The notes under the pieces: model-generated | The model's input: only the letters and a program-made list of their open reading frames with translations | Told to the model about the DNA's origin: nothing | The model's database searches: none | Made by a program: the position numbers and the translations under genes | Part shown: piece after piece, positions 1-9,880 of the stretch | Layout of the letters: the number at the start of each line of letters is the position of its first letter | How positions within the stretch are numbered: the stretch's first letter is position 1 | DNA from: Gnetum montanum | Lineage: Eukaryota > Streptophyta > Gnetopsida > Gnetales > Gnetaceae | Direction of reading: 5' to 3' | DNA: 64,000 nt | NCBI GenBank assembly: GCA_015680685.1 | Contig: MNCI01014407.1 | Span: forward strand, 439,361 to 503,360

Positions 1-690
1 TGCACGAGCACCAGGAATCGGAAGTCCAATGTGGCCAGCAATGAAGAAATCCAGAGCAGGAATGTACTGCGCAACACAGCATCCATGCGTAAGACGCAAT
101 GGCACTGCAACAGCCTGCACAGCATCTTCGCGGGCATGTTATGCGCCGTATCAGTGCAAAGAATGGCTTCCGGTGGCATCTGAAGAAAATTCATTGTTCC
201 AGGGAATTCCAACGGATAACAGCAACTGCTCCACCAAAAACGACGACGAATACACACGGGCGGATTTGTAGTTCTTGCTGCTGAAAGACAGGAAAGTAGC
301 TGCCGATGCTCAGTGGTCCCACGCGGCAGACCGGCGACAAAACCGGTTCCATTCCACACTTACGGCCATTGCAGGTAACCGTCAACCACAACTCTGAACC
401 AGAGCTGCTGCTGCTTCATCGATGACTGTTATGCCAAGAATGGCGGAGACGGTCAGGGGAAAGATTCTGGAAACTATGAGCTTGCCGGTTTTGGTCACAG
501 CTGGGACCGCAGGCCACGTTAAAGCCATGCAATACCGTTTAACGTGCCTTTTTTTTTGGGTGGCAGCTCTGCATCAGGGAAAGTGCAGCAGGAATCTCGG
601 GCAAAACGGAGAGACAGGATAAAGATTCTCAGGGGGTTTCCTGTCACAGGGATCAGGCCATTAGCTGGAAATAAACGGCAGGCCTGAAAA
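1..690. other. CpG-rich, gene-like stretch of unknown identity
   Basis: This is the only part of the window with high GC and many CpG dinucleotides; everything to the right is AT-rich and CpG-poor. Several frames are open for 60-120 codons. On the minus strand one frame runs without a stop from about 363 to the window edge. On the plus strand a cysteine-containing frame covers 29-271 and another short one with CYAKNGGDGQGKD covers about 427-516. No single frame runs through, and I recognise no family. It may be the end of a host gene whose body lies left of the window, or a degraded exon. Confidence 0.3.
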
Positions 691-1238
691 TTGAAAATAC
701 AATACAGCTGGCCTTGGTTAAGATTTACATGGAGTTAGAGCGAATATCAATTCCCAGAGCTTTACATGGTTAGCATGCAAGAAGTCACACATGGAACCTT
801 CTTGTGAGTAGCTTTAATTTGTCCAGATTTAGTCAGGGAAGGAGATAACATACGGTTATTTGACCTACAAAATTAATTCATAATAATCTTGGGATACGGG
901 ACTGAATTTATTTCAGCCATGAGCGATTCTCATGAGTGGTGGTTGCTTGATTATATTTGTGAACACATCTATTCATAAATATTCCTTGTGAATATTTTAC
1001 TTACAAGTATCTTGAAAATAGGAACTTTTTTTGGGGGGTTGGTCTGTTGTTCTTCTGAACGCTACTTTGTCTTCATTTGTCAACCTTGATTTTTTTTTTG
1101 GTTTTTTGAACTTTGAAACATTTTTGTGGATTCTAATCTTAAACTAATAGTTTGATAGTCAAGATCTAGATTGTCTTCTTGATTAATGTTAATTAGTTCG
1201 CACAATCCTATCATTGCACTTACCCAGCTTTATTCATA

Positions 1239-1272
1239 ATACCATCACCAATAATATACCATCACCAATAAT
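1239..1272 (+). repeat. 17-bp perfect tandem duplication
   Basis: Two identical 17-bp copies (ATACCATCACCAATAAT) stand at 1239-1255 and 1256-1272 with no spacer. Confidence 0.9.
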
Positions 1273-2432
1273 TTGCATGGTTAGAATACCTATAGGATTT
1301 CTAATTGTCATGGGATTGGAACTTATTAATCATGGTTTGTGCCTAGTATGGGTGATGTTGACATCAACAGAAAAAGTTGTTTTTGGGATTGTTGAAAAAG
1401 AAAAAAGTGCTTAAAGCAAAAAATTAATTCCTGGACCGTTAGCAGCACCATAACTTAACTTTAAAAGATTGAACCACTAGAGAGAATTAAAGAATACAAT
1501 GAAAAAAGATTACAGGTTATGCATTGGTAATTGTTTCACTAAGGATACTCCCTTTTGAGCTCCTGCTACCAGTTACAAAAATAAATAGAAATCAAAGAGA
1601 TATGGTTATTTACTTTGGGTACAGGAAAAACAGAATAGATACATGCATAATAACATATGGGTAGCAGGGCAAAGGTGGAGAAAACCAATGTAGATTTGCT
1701 TTCAACCACCTTACATATAGTTGGCTGTTTATGGCTAGCAAAATCTGAGGATGGTGAGGCTGGACATTAGGCATGTATGTTCTAGGTTTACATGCCATGA
1801 TTATGTATTCATTATTCCAGTGAAAGTGTTGCTTAATTGTGTATGAATATGAATTAGTGTTGTTGGATGGATCATGTTACGAGATTATGAGTAGCAATGT
1901 TGTTCATTTTTGGGCCATGTTTTAATATGAATAAAATATTTTTTTTCCTCCGGGAATGATAACCAGGCTTTCAGTATGAAAGATTCATCAAACCCTCTGA
2001 ATTTTAACATTTAACACGCCATCGGCAAACAGTTTAACATGAACACCATTTTCTCTTTGGTAAAATCATATTTAATTGAAATGGTTGAATTGGTGGTTAG
2101 AAATTGTATCTCACAAGCTGAAATTCCGTCTGTTACCAGGATTGAATGCCATATGATTGTTAATGCAGACATAGAAATCTTCAAAAACAGAGAAAATAAA
2201 AAACAGCTGCAAGACCTTTTGGATCAGTTGATTTATCCCAAATTAAGCTAGAAACTTGTAAAACTATATACATGCAAGTTATAACTCAGCAATAAGGTAC
2301 AAAGCAAGATTATAACGTAGGCATAACTTTGGAAACCAAAGCCAGCTCTTTTTCATCATCCTAGACATCTGAAGACAGAAGATATGATAAAGGATATTTC
2401 ATACTTTCATTAACATTTATAAACACTGTACT

Positions 2433-2527
2433 ACATATAAGCAAAGCTAATAGCTTGCCATATGGCCATAAATCTTTACATATGAGCAAAGCTAATAGCT
2501 TGCCATATGGCCATAAATCTTTACATA
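2433..2527 (+). repeat. 45-bp tandem duplication
   Basis: Two near-identical copies with a period of 45 bp; the unit contains GCAAAGCTAATAGCTTGCC, starting at 2441 and again at 2486. The unit is itself rich in small palindromes (CTAATAG, CCATATGG). Confidence 0.9.
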
Positions 2528-2737
2528 TTTACAATGGTTTATAAGAAACTAAACACCTTCTACTGTGCCATTCCCATAAAATTCAGTAAAGAAACTAATC
2601 AACCAACACAAATTCTTATAATCTAAGCCTCTTTCTCTCCCCAAACTGTTCAGAGTTACTAAACTAAATGTCTAAATCCTGTCTGGATTGTTTCAAGATT
2701 GTTACTCAAACATTACTACACTGCTGTTTCTCAACAT

Positions 2738-2908
2738 TCACCAATAAGGACATGGAGGAGGCGGTGGTGGAGGAGGAAGTAGAGGTAGTTCAGGTGGAGG
2801 AACAAATGGTGGAGGAGGATTTGGACACACAACCAGAACTCCACGTCCTGCAAATGGAGGAGGAGGAGAAAGAGGAAGAGGAGGAAGCTGAGCCAATGGT
2901 ATCCACAT
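2738..2908 (-). CDS. Small proline-rich ORF, uncertain
   Basis: A 56-codon minus-strand ORF runs from ATG at 2908 to TGA at 2738. It begins MWIPLAQLPPLPL and continues with runs of 4-8 prolines separated by short hydrophobic pieces (FAGRGVLVVC, FVPPPELPLL), ending PCPYW. The plus strand in the same place reads as glycine-rich or glutamate-rich low complexity, so the signal could come from a purine-rich GGA repeat alone. Cys, Tyr and Trp at the end and the non-repetitive linkers make it look like the end of a plant proline-rich cell-wall type protein, or a broken exon of one. A codon upstream is a stop, so there is no N-terminal extension in frame. I see no signal peptide. Treat it as a candidate only. 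Confidence 0.25.
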   Translation of the reverse strand: MWIPLAQLPPLPLSPPPPFAGRGVLVVCPNPPPPFVPPPELPLLPPPPPPPPCPYW

Positions 2909-3824
2909 TATATTCTCCGTAGGATTTGCAAATCAGTATCACTCGATCAATCGCTTTGATTTGCTTTGGCAACCAGGTATGGTATTTATACCGCAAGCCA
3001 CAGAATGTTTTTTTTTTTTTTTTTTTAAGATTGGCATCAGGTTCCATGCTCTAATTTAGCATCTTGAATTGTGACAAAGATTTATGTTACAGTATCATTG
3101 GTCACCGAGACGAATGCAATTCTTGCAGGGAATTATTCTATCTTTGGATCTAGGAAACGTTATTGGGTTTCAGGCACATTTTGAAGTCCCATGCTTAAAA
3201 AGCATCGGTGCGATGGTCCTAGGAATATTCTGAGTCTCAGATTTTTCAAGGAAATCCACCCTAATAAAATGGGTAATCGTGCATCACTGTTAATCATATG
3301 GAGATTCCTATGGAAGTTTCTGGAATCAACAATTATTTTCTTAATCATATTTGTTCCAAGTAATCAGATAAAAACAACTGACGTGTTTTTCTAAACCCAG
3401 CTGATGTGAGCTGGTGCGTAGCCAGGAAAAATACAAAAGGGTTTGCATGGAGCAAGGCATCCTAATAGAAAAAGGTTGGAGGAAAATCGTCTTATCTCAG
3501 ATTATTGATTCTGTAAGTTTTGAAAACCTCTCTACCTAAATGACTGTCGTCCTTCCCAAAATCCTCCCTGTTCCACGTTGGCCATTATCAGAAAATAGTT
3601 TCTGAGTTTAAATTTTCCTCCGGTACACCCTTCCCCAATCCTTGTCTTAGATTGACTTTGTCCTAAGAAGAATGATTTTACAGGACAAAGCTAGTTCATT
3701 GATTATGGGAATTGTTCTTACCGGAACATTAAACATTCACTATATGGACTTAGAGGTTAACTTAATATTTTGATATAACTTAAACTGTTAAACAAAATGC
3801 TCAGTAAAAAATAAGTCCTGAAAG

Positions 3825-3876
3825 TTTTCTAGGAGGATGCAAATTGCTTTTTTTCTTTTTTCTAGGAGGATGCAAA
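3825..3876 (+). repeat. 33-bp spaced direct duplication
   Basis: TTTTCTAGGAGGATGCAAA occurs at 3825-3843 and 3858-3876, separated by a T-rich linker (period 33). Confidence 0.85.
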
Positions 3877-4089
3877 GTCCTTTCTTTTTTTCTCATAAAG
3901 CCGTCAGGTGGTGGAAAAGTGACAGCAATTCTAACAATGAGAAAGAAAGAAAAAGAAGTTAATGATACACCTTAACTTCACTGCAATTCTATTCATTTAA
4001 CTATTATCATAGCTTTTATTTTACTGCCATTGCAGATGGTTCATTGTAGATTATTTTACCAGCCATGCCATTGCAGACCCTTCATTATA

Positions 4090-4282
4090 GGATAAACAGG
4101 ATCTTTATCACTTGGCGATAATATCCTTTGATCTTTCTTACAGTTAGTTTGAAAACTGATCTTTCTGTTAGGCTAAATAGGATCTTTATCATTATTTAAT
4201 ATCCTCAGAGAAATCATAGATAACGATAGAATATTACAGGTTAAATGGGATCTTTATCATTTCACGGTAATTTAACATCCTC
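4090..4282 (+). repeat. Three diverged copies of a GGATCTTTATCA unit
   Basis: Copies at about 4090-4128, 4170-4207 and 4239-4282 share TAAA(C/T)(A/G)GGATCTTTATCA followed by (A/T)TATCCT or ACATCCT. Spacing is about 80 and 69 bp. They may belong to the body of the SINE-like unit to the right. Confidence 0.6.
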
Positions 4283-4329
4283 TTTGTTTAGGGAACTAAT
4301 CCTTTCTCACGAATGAACCTCCTGGAGAG

Positions 4330-4399
4330 ATTCCAGTTGTCAATGCCCATGTCTGTCACATGCAAACCCAGCACTCTTCCATGTGAGCTACATGGGTAC
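4330..4399 (-). other. Possible tRNA-derived SINE head (decayed)
   Basis: Read on the minus strand, the segment begins ACCCATGTAGCTCACATGG, which matches an RNA polymerase III A box (TAGCTCACATGG) in a D-arm-like context with GAGT closing it. It is followed by GCTGGGTTTGCATGTGACAG and a B-box-like but degenerate GGGCATTGACAAC. The order and spacing fit a tRNA-like head; the acceptor stem and anticodon arm do not fold cleanly, so this is not a functional tRNA. It could also be coincidence. Confidence 0.25.
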
Positions 4400-4543
4400 A
4401 ACTTGTATGTGTTTCCCAGGAATATGCAATTTTAATATATCAATGCAATATATAACATAAATGAGGAACTTTTTGCATTTAAGTAGGAAAGAGTCGAATG
4501 GATTTCCATGATTCATCTCAGGTTGGAATAGTCATTTTTTAAG

Positions 4544-4614
4544 GGATGCCACGAGACGAATATTTGAAGCATAGATTTTTTTCAGGATGCCACGAGACGA
4601 ATATTTGAAGCATA
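4544..4614 (+). repeat. 41-bp tandem duplication
   Basis: GGATGCCACGAGACGAATAT and the following TTGAAGCATA occur twice, starting at 4544 and 4585 (period 41), differing only in the linker. Confidence 0.9.
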
Positions 4615-4893
4615 CAACTTCAAGACTGAGAGGCACCCAATAGCGTTCTTTGGAATAATGCTCTCGGATTCCGAGGAATGCATGATTTTCGTGAAGCAGA
4701 ACATTAGTTTTGCCACAGTAAAGAATATTACCTTTCCTTTTGTCATTATCCTGATGATAAAATCGTGCATAGAATCTGCTACCACCCTCAAAAGTAACTC
4801 TTGTTTACAGTATAAATACTTTTTGGCAATCTATACTGCAACAAAGTGATTGGTTTATTTGGGATGGACATGCAGTTTACAAGTTACACCTAT

Positions 4894-4951
4894 CATTCGG
4901 AGTATGCTCGAATGTTTGTCAGCATTCTGAGTATGCTTGAATATTTGTCAG
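4894..4951 (+). repeat. 29-bp tandem duplication
   Basis: CATTC(G/T)GAGTATGCT(C/T)GAAT followed by (G/A)TTTGTCAG stands at 4894 and again at 4923. The copies differ by three transitions or transversions. Confidence 0.9.
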
Positions 4952-5013
4952 CAAGTTATGAAGCCTGTATTTTGCAAGTTATAAGTTTTATTTTAAGAAA
5001 GAATGTTGTTACA

Positions 5014-5347
5014 TGATGAGCATTTAGTGGTCCTTATGCTTAAGGATACAAATCACAAGTATTAGTGTGTAACCTGACTAATATAGCTTTAAGATAGCTA
5101 ACCATTGATTGATTGCCCGTAGTTGTTTTCCCTATTACACTTGTGTTAGCCTTAATTCATATGGTTAAGTGTAGTTGAATCATATGATGGTTGATATTGT
5201 TTGATCATGATTAAAATATTAAAATGTTATCTAATTAATCTAGTGGATAAGCAAATAAAGAATAATCTATTTGCGATGAATATGTGAGCCCACTTCTTGT
5301 ACACCTCCTAAATGCATATATTCACTATTAGAATTTTCAAACGTAAT
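5014..5347 (-). repeat. Solo LTR G, left part
   Basis: It starts TGATGAGCATTTAG and follows the same order of landmarks as the other LTRs here: the ATTACACTTGTG block, the CCCACTT...TACAC block, then AT-rich. It is more diverged than the others, so it is the oldest insertion visible. Element A interrupts it at 5347; the rest is at 19493-19990. The flanks TTACA (5009-5013) and CTACA (19991-19995) form a 4/5 matching target duplication, so G is a complete solo LTR of about 832 bp. Confidence 0.8.
5343..5347. repeat. Target-site duplication of element A, left
   Basis: GTAAT directly before the TGATGAG end of A; the same GTAAT follows A at 19488-19492. Confidence 0.9.
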
Positions 5348-6229
5348 TGATGAGCAGCAAATACCCCTATACCAAACCATACGAATCACTAAGCATTCAC
5401 ATGCGATCCAATTGAATTCCATGGACCCTTTGTCTTCTGGTACACTAGTCTTTAGGAAGTGAACTTGTTGTAATAGGCATTTGTTGTCTTCCCAATTACA
5501 CTTGTGATATGCAAAGGTATGGTTAAGTCTAATCAAGGCATATGATTTTTATTGTTTTTATGTTTTGGGTGCTTGAAATAAAGGATGAAAAGAATGAAGT
5601 AATTTAATTGCTAATTTAATCTAACTAACCAATATCTAACTAATCCTAACATAAGCATTCGTTCCCACTTGCCATACACATCCTAAACATGCTTAATGCT
5701 ATTGGGTTACCAAACATTAAGCATTACTGAGATTACCAAGCACCAAGCGTATGCTCGAAGTGGTCATATTTATGTGCTTAATTAATCACTACTTAATCTA
5801 GCTTAATTTAGCCTAATTAATTATTTAATTACTTAAAGCATTAAAGGAAATTGAATAAAATATTAAATGTAGAAATAAAGAATTAAATTATTTCAAATTG
5901 CTACAAGGTTTATCAAAAAGCTGATCTTTATTAATGTGCACATTGCTATGCTCAAGTACAATAATGCTCAAATAAAGATCTGTACACTTTTGACTCCTAT
6001 TGCGAGCACTTAGAAAAATATTCTAACTTTCAAATGACAAAACTGGAAGAGCTTCGCTAAACTATGACAAGACATGTCCTAAACATGGTGGGTGAGCACA
6101 TATTTATACATAAAAGTAGACACTACGTCGATAGGCCCACATCAACACATTAAATTATGCATCAATGGGGCTTATTCAATGAGGCCTAGTCGACATGGCC
6201 TAGTCAATGTAGCTAATTATGATTTGTCA
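5348..6229 (-). repeat. Element A 3' LTR
   Basis: On the minus strand it begins TGACAAATC and ends CTCATCA. Near its start are repeats of GACTAGGCC/GTCGAC and a TATA-like TGTATAAATA (about 6100). It aligns over its length with 18631-19487; small indels explain 882 versus 857 bp. Confidence 0.9.
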
Positions 6230-6241
6230 TATCCCCATGAC
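6230..6241 (-). promoter_or_regulatory. Polypurine tract of element A
   Basis: Minus strand GTCATGGGGATA abuts the 3' LTR start. The same position in B is CATGGGGGTA and in E GTTGTGGGGGTA. Confidence 0.7.
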
Positions 6242-6479
6242 TAAATAAAAATTCATCCTTGAGTTCTTTACGAATTTGGGAAGATATAGAATTATTAATT
6301 GAAGATAGACATACGATAAACATAAACAAACACAAACAAACACTAAGTGCCTAAGTGTATGAATATACAATCATTACAAAATTTTCTGGTGTTCAGGACT
6401 ACAAAATTGAACACTAAGATAAAATTGACAAACACCATTCCTATGATGGCATGAAGATGATGGAGAAGATTAAATGGTT

Positions 6480-9320
6480 CTAAGCAATGGAGGCTCCTAA
6501 TGTTTTGAAGGACCTTTTCCTACTTCAGGTGCATGAGGTGGTTGAGGCTATTGTGGTTGTCCTGTTGTGGCTGCAACTTTCAATAGAAGACAGAAAGCAT
6601 CGAACAATGCTTTCATGTTCTCTTCCTTACTCCTAGGATCATGTATAGTTCATGCAACTTCACCAATGTGGGCTGGAATGGGCACATCCCAAGGATAGGG
6701 CATTCTTGTGAACAGCTCCTTAACATTAATGAACCAGGTAGCAAATTATTTACATTCAATGTTGAATACCCTGATTGCATTCTACAACTCCTAGTAATTG
6801 TTCATTCTTTTGGCTAGGTTCTCAATAGTTGATCTTTGATTAGTCAATCTTTCCATGAGAACTTTGAGTTCAGTGTTTGCAGTCTCAAGCTTTTCCTTAC
6901 TTTCCTTGTGGTGCTTAAACTCTGCCTCATATAAGTACGAGTTGGCCACCTACTTCTCCAACTCTAACCACAATCGTCTAGTAGTTAGCATTGCTAGGTT
7001 TGCATATTAAAGATTAGCAACCTCCTTATATTTGATCATCTCTTTAATTTGCAACTCCTTCATACAGATCTTTGCTTTGTTGTAGGCATATATCCCATCA
7101 ATGATAGATACACCTCTTTTCCTTACTAGAGTTGTTGGAGGGTCTCATTGACTTTTTCTTTAGCCATCTAGATATGTTTTTTATTAACTTCCTTTTGTAG
7201 GCCAACATGATCTCTATAGTGGTTCTTAAATCTATTAAATTTGAGAGGCTCATTATTCTAGGCGGCAATCTTAATTACAAAATTTTGGCATAGGGTGCAA
7301 ACTTCCTCCATAGAGAGATTTCTATTCTCCACTGCCAATCTCCCAAGCTTAGTGTTCACCATAGCTAGCTACTCCTACTATTAATAGATGAATTCTTACA
7401 TTTGCTGCTTCTACACATCAACATTCCACAAGCAATGATTTTTTGTAGTTAGTGTCTCATTCTCTAAGCACATTTGGACCAAGTCCTTATGAATTGAATA
7501 TGTTTTGGCCTTGGTCAAGGACTAGTCAAAGATAGTCATCATCATTCCCACCTTAACCTACTTCAGTATATCTTGAAGCTATTGAAAAGCTTCATCTCTT
7601 ATCAGTGTAGAGTTGAGGAGCGTAGGATCAGCAAGGTAGGTTCTTAATTTAGCAACTTCCATGACCAAGCATTGGTTTTATGCTTGGCCTATTTCAAGTT
7701 TCCCTTCCAGAATGATGTGTTTGACCTTTACTTCAAGAAAATTCAACTAGGTTATGGTGATGTCATCTAGAAAATCAAAGATATCCAGAATTGGTTGCCT
7801 AGTTTCCACTAGTAAGTCTAGCAACTCCTCATGCTGGGTTACGCTTCATTAGTTGCTAATAGTAACTATGGATGTTTGCACATCTTTGAGTGCAGAAACA
7901 CCTAGTACAGACATCATAGGTGTGTTTAGTATTTTTGATGATCCAATTAGCAACCACTTCTGCTACTATCTCTTGCCCTTGGTGCTACATCACCAAGACA
8001 ATTGCCTCCTTGCCCTTCTCTAAGTATATTGAATAAGCAATAACATTTTTAGAGATTTTTTTGAAATTGCTATTGTTGCGAGAGAGACACTATTACCTTT
8101 TGGGCATTAGGATTTGACCTCATGGGTAGTTGCATTCTTTGGGCAGAGAATATTGGCTCACCTCCCTTCTTTTGACTGATTGTTTGAGCTAGTTCATTGA
8201 GGTGAATCATTATGGGATGGTACATACCACCACTTATTCTTGCTTGTTAATCCTACTCACACAAGAGCTACTCTTGGATTTTATTTAGGAGCTCAATGGG
8301 TACACGGGCCTCTAACATTGTTTCTTGAGTGGGTGGTGGAGGTGGCGGCTGCTACTCCTCTTCTTTAGACATGGTAAGAATCTTATCTTTCATCATCTTA
8401 GACCATGAGGCAATAGGAGTATGCCTGCTTATGTCATTTGCATAGTGGACTATCTTTGCCCTCTTAGAAAGTTTTTTGATAAGACATGGAAAGGGAAAGG
8501 TTTCCCTTTCACATTCATTTTCCTTGAAATGCTTTTTCATATCCAGATATATTAATTATGGAAGGTTAAAAGGGAATCTCCTACTTAAAGTAGCACATGC
8601 TTGGGCAAAAAAAATAGTTACCTTATTGGACCTCATTATTGGATTAAGATGATAAGCTACTATTTTGAAGTATATGTGCTTCACCAGTGTGAGTGCACCA
8701 AACTCCTTGTGGTCAACCCCATAAGGCCACTAGATCCACTCCCTTTTTACTTTGGGGTCTACATGCATGGGGATCTTTGCTAGATGGATCCTAGAATCAA
8801 ATAGACTAAGAGCCTATGCAATAGCTTCTACTAAGTAGGACACCTAAATATCCTTGATTCTCATAGTGGCTCTTGCATTTCTGTTGGTCCAAAAGACATA
8901 TGGCTCTCTCATGTATCACTTCCCACTGGAAGTGATGATTGGTCACATGGGAGAGTTTTGTAACTACATCTTGACCTCTAGCGGAGCATTTTCTAAAAAT
9001 GATCTAAAGTTTAATTCTTGGAGAACTGAGTGTTAGACATCATAAGGTTTGATTGTATTAAGGAAAGCTTGGGTTAATGTGATCTCAAGTCTTGGTATGA
9101 ATCTTGGTGCCTCTCCTCTTTGAGATTCTTTAATTATAGCCTCTTCTTTGGGAATCTATTAGGCAAACTCCACTTTAGGCTCCTTCGGAAGAGGTCCTAT
9201 TGTGTAAGTTTCCACTACCTACTCCTAGGCTTGTTTTTGTTGTTTCCTTTCAACTTTGGATCATTTCTCCCTTGGTTGTGATGGTCCTCCTTCCTACGGT
9301 CATTTTGGTCTTGTTACCAT
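6480..9320 (-). pseudogene. Element A additional ORF (aORF), coiled-coil protein
   Basis: About 945 codons from the conserved ATG at 9320 (ATGGTAACAAGACC) to near 6480, homologous along its length to the aORFs of B, D and E. Clean pieces survive, for example 8352-8540 with MKKHFKE, FPFPCLIKKLSKRAKIVHYA and SWSKMMKDK. The N-terminal third is a compact domain; the FPxLIxxLCxxA-like motif recalls the putative plant transposon protein region found in ORFs downstream of pol in Athila-type elements (family knowledge; not tested). The C-terminal half is rich in Leu, Glu, Lys and Gln and looks like long coiled coils, followed by a Pro/Gln-rich tail. No membrane segment or signal peptide is evident, so I do not call it env. 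Multiple TAG/TAA stops stand where sister copies have Gln. Confidence 0.7.
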
Positions 9321-9645
9321 TTATGATCACAACATGACTGATCATGACCAAGGGTTAACATTTAATGTGTAACTTGAAACACTTGGAATATCTTATCTCA
9401 TTGAAAAAGTTACACCTGGCTAGGTTGTGATCATTGTCGATTTGATCATTTTAATTATTATTTTACTCTTATTTTAATCTTAATAATTAATTATAGGTTT
9501 TTTGGAGTTTTTTGGAAGGGTTAAACTCTCAAAAATTGGTAGTTTAATATTATTTTATTCATTAACCCTTTGGGGGAGATAGAAATTTTTTAAAAAATTT
9601 TCATTAGAAACTTAAGCTTTGTGACCCCCACAACTAAGAGCTCAC
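9321..9645 (-). other. Putative 5' intron of the element A aORF transcript (acceptor lost)
   Basis: The donor CAAAG|GTGAGCTC (minus, boundary at 9645) stands where B, D and E also have donors. The acceptor position directly before the aORF ATG reads ATAA in A where B and E have ATAG, so splicing there would be lost. Length would be 325 nt. Confidence 0.45.
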
Positions 9646-9793
9646 CTTTGATAACTATAAGATCAAAGAACGAAGTGATTTGGACAAATGGTGTTAATGT
9701 TATGGGCTTTGGAAGGTTTTGGGCTATGAAAAATTGCAAAAATTTCCCTTTTATTTTGAAGAAAATGACAAAAAATTTCTAAGTGTTGAGTGG

Positions 9794-9880
9794 TATTTAT
9801 AGGATTTTTGCATTGCATCGACTGGGCCTAGTCAACGCAGCTATTGACCACTATTGACTTTGTTAAAAATAATAGAAAAC
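9794..9880 (-). promoter_or_regulatory. Internal TATA box with LTR-like palindromic module (element A)
   Basis: Minus strand CCTATAAATACC (TATAAATA at 9794-9801) is preceded by GCGTTGACTAGGCCCAGTCG, the same module type as in the start of A's LTR (ATTGACTAGGCC...GTCGAC). It lies about 480 bp upstream of the aORF ATG. The same arrangement is present in B and E. Confidence 0.5.

Larger units (their letters stand above)
691..5013. other. AT-rich host DNA without a recognisable gene
   Basis: There is no long ORF, LTR or transposase homology here. It holds a run of about 20 T near 3007-3027, a purine-rich GGA/GGT stretch at 2750-2890, several two-copy short tandem duplications and a possible tRNA-derived SINE head, listed separately. 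It is continuous with 19991 onward once the solo LTR G and element A are removed. Confidence 0.6.

Noticed and set aside
2668-2922. Glu/Val-rich 84-codon plus ORF
   Set aside because: Created by the GGAGGA-type purine run; no motif, and the minus-strand proline frame is the more structured reading.
4330-4399. Functional tRNA gene
   Set aside because: A-box-like sequence is present but the acceptor stem, anticodon arm and T loop do not form.
6480-9320. aORF as an envelope gene
   Set aside because: No transmembrane segment, signal peptide or furin-like site could be read; the visible parts are a compact domain and coiled coils.
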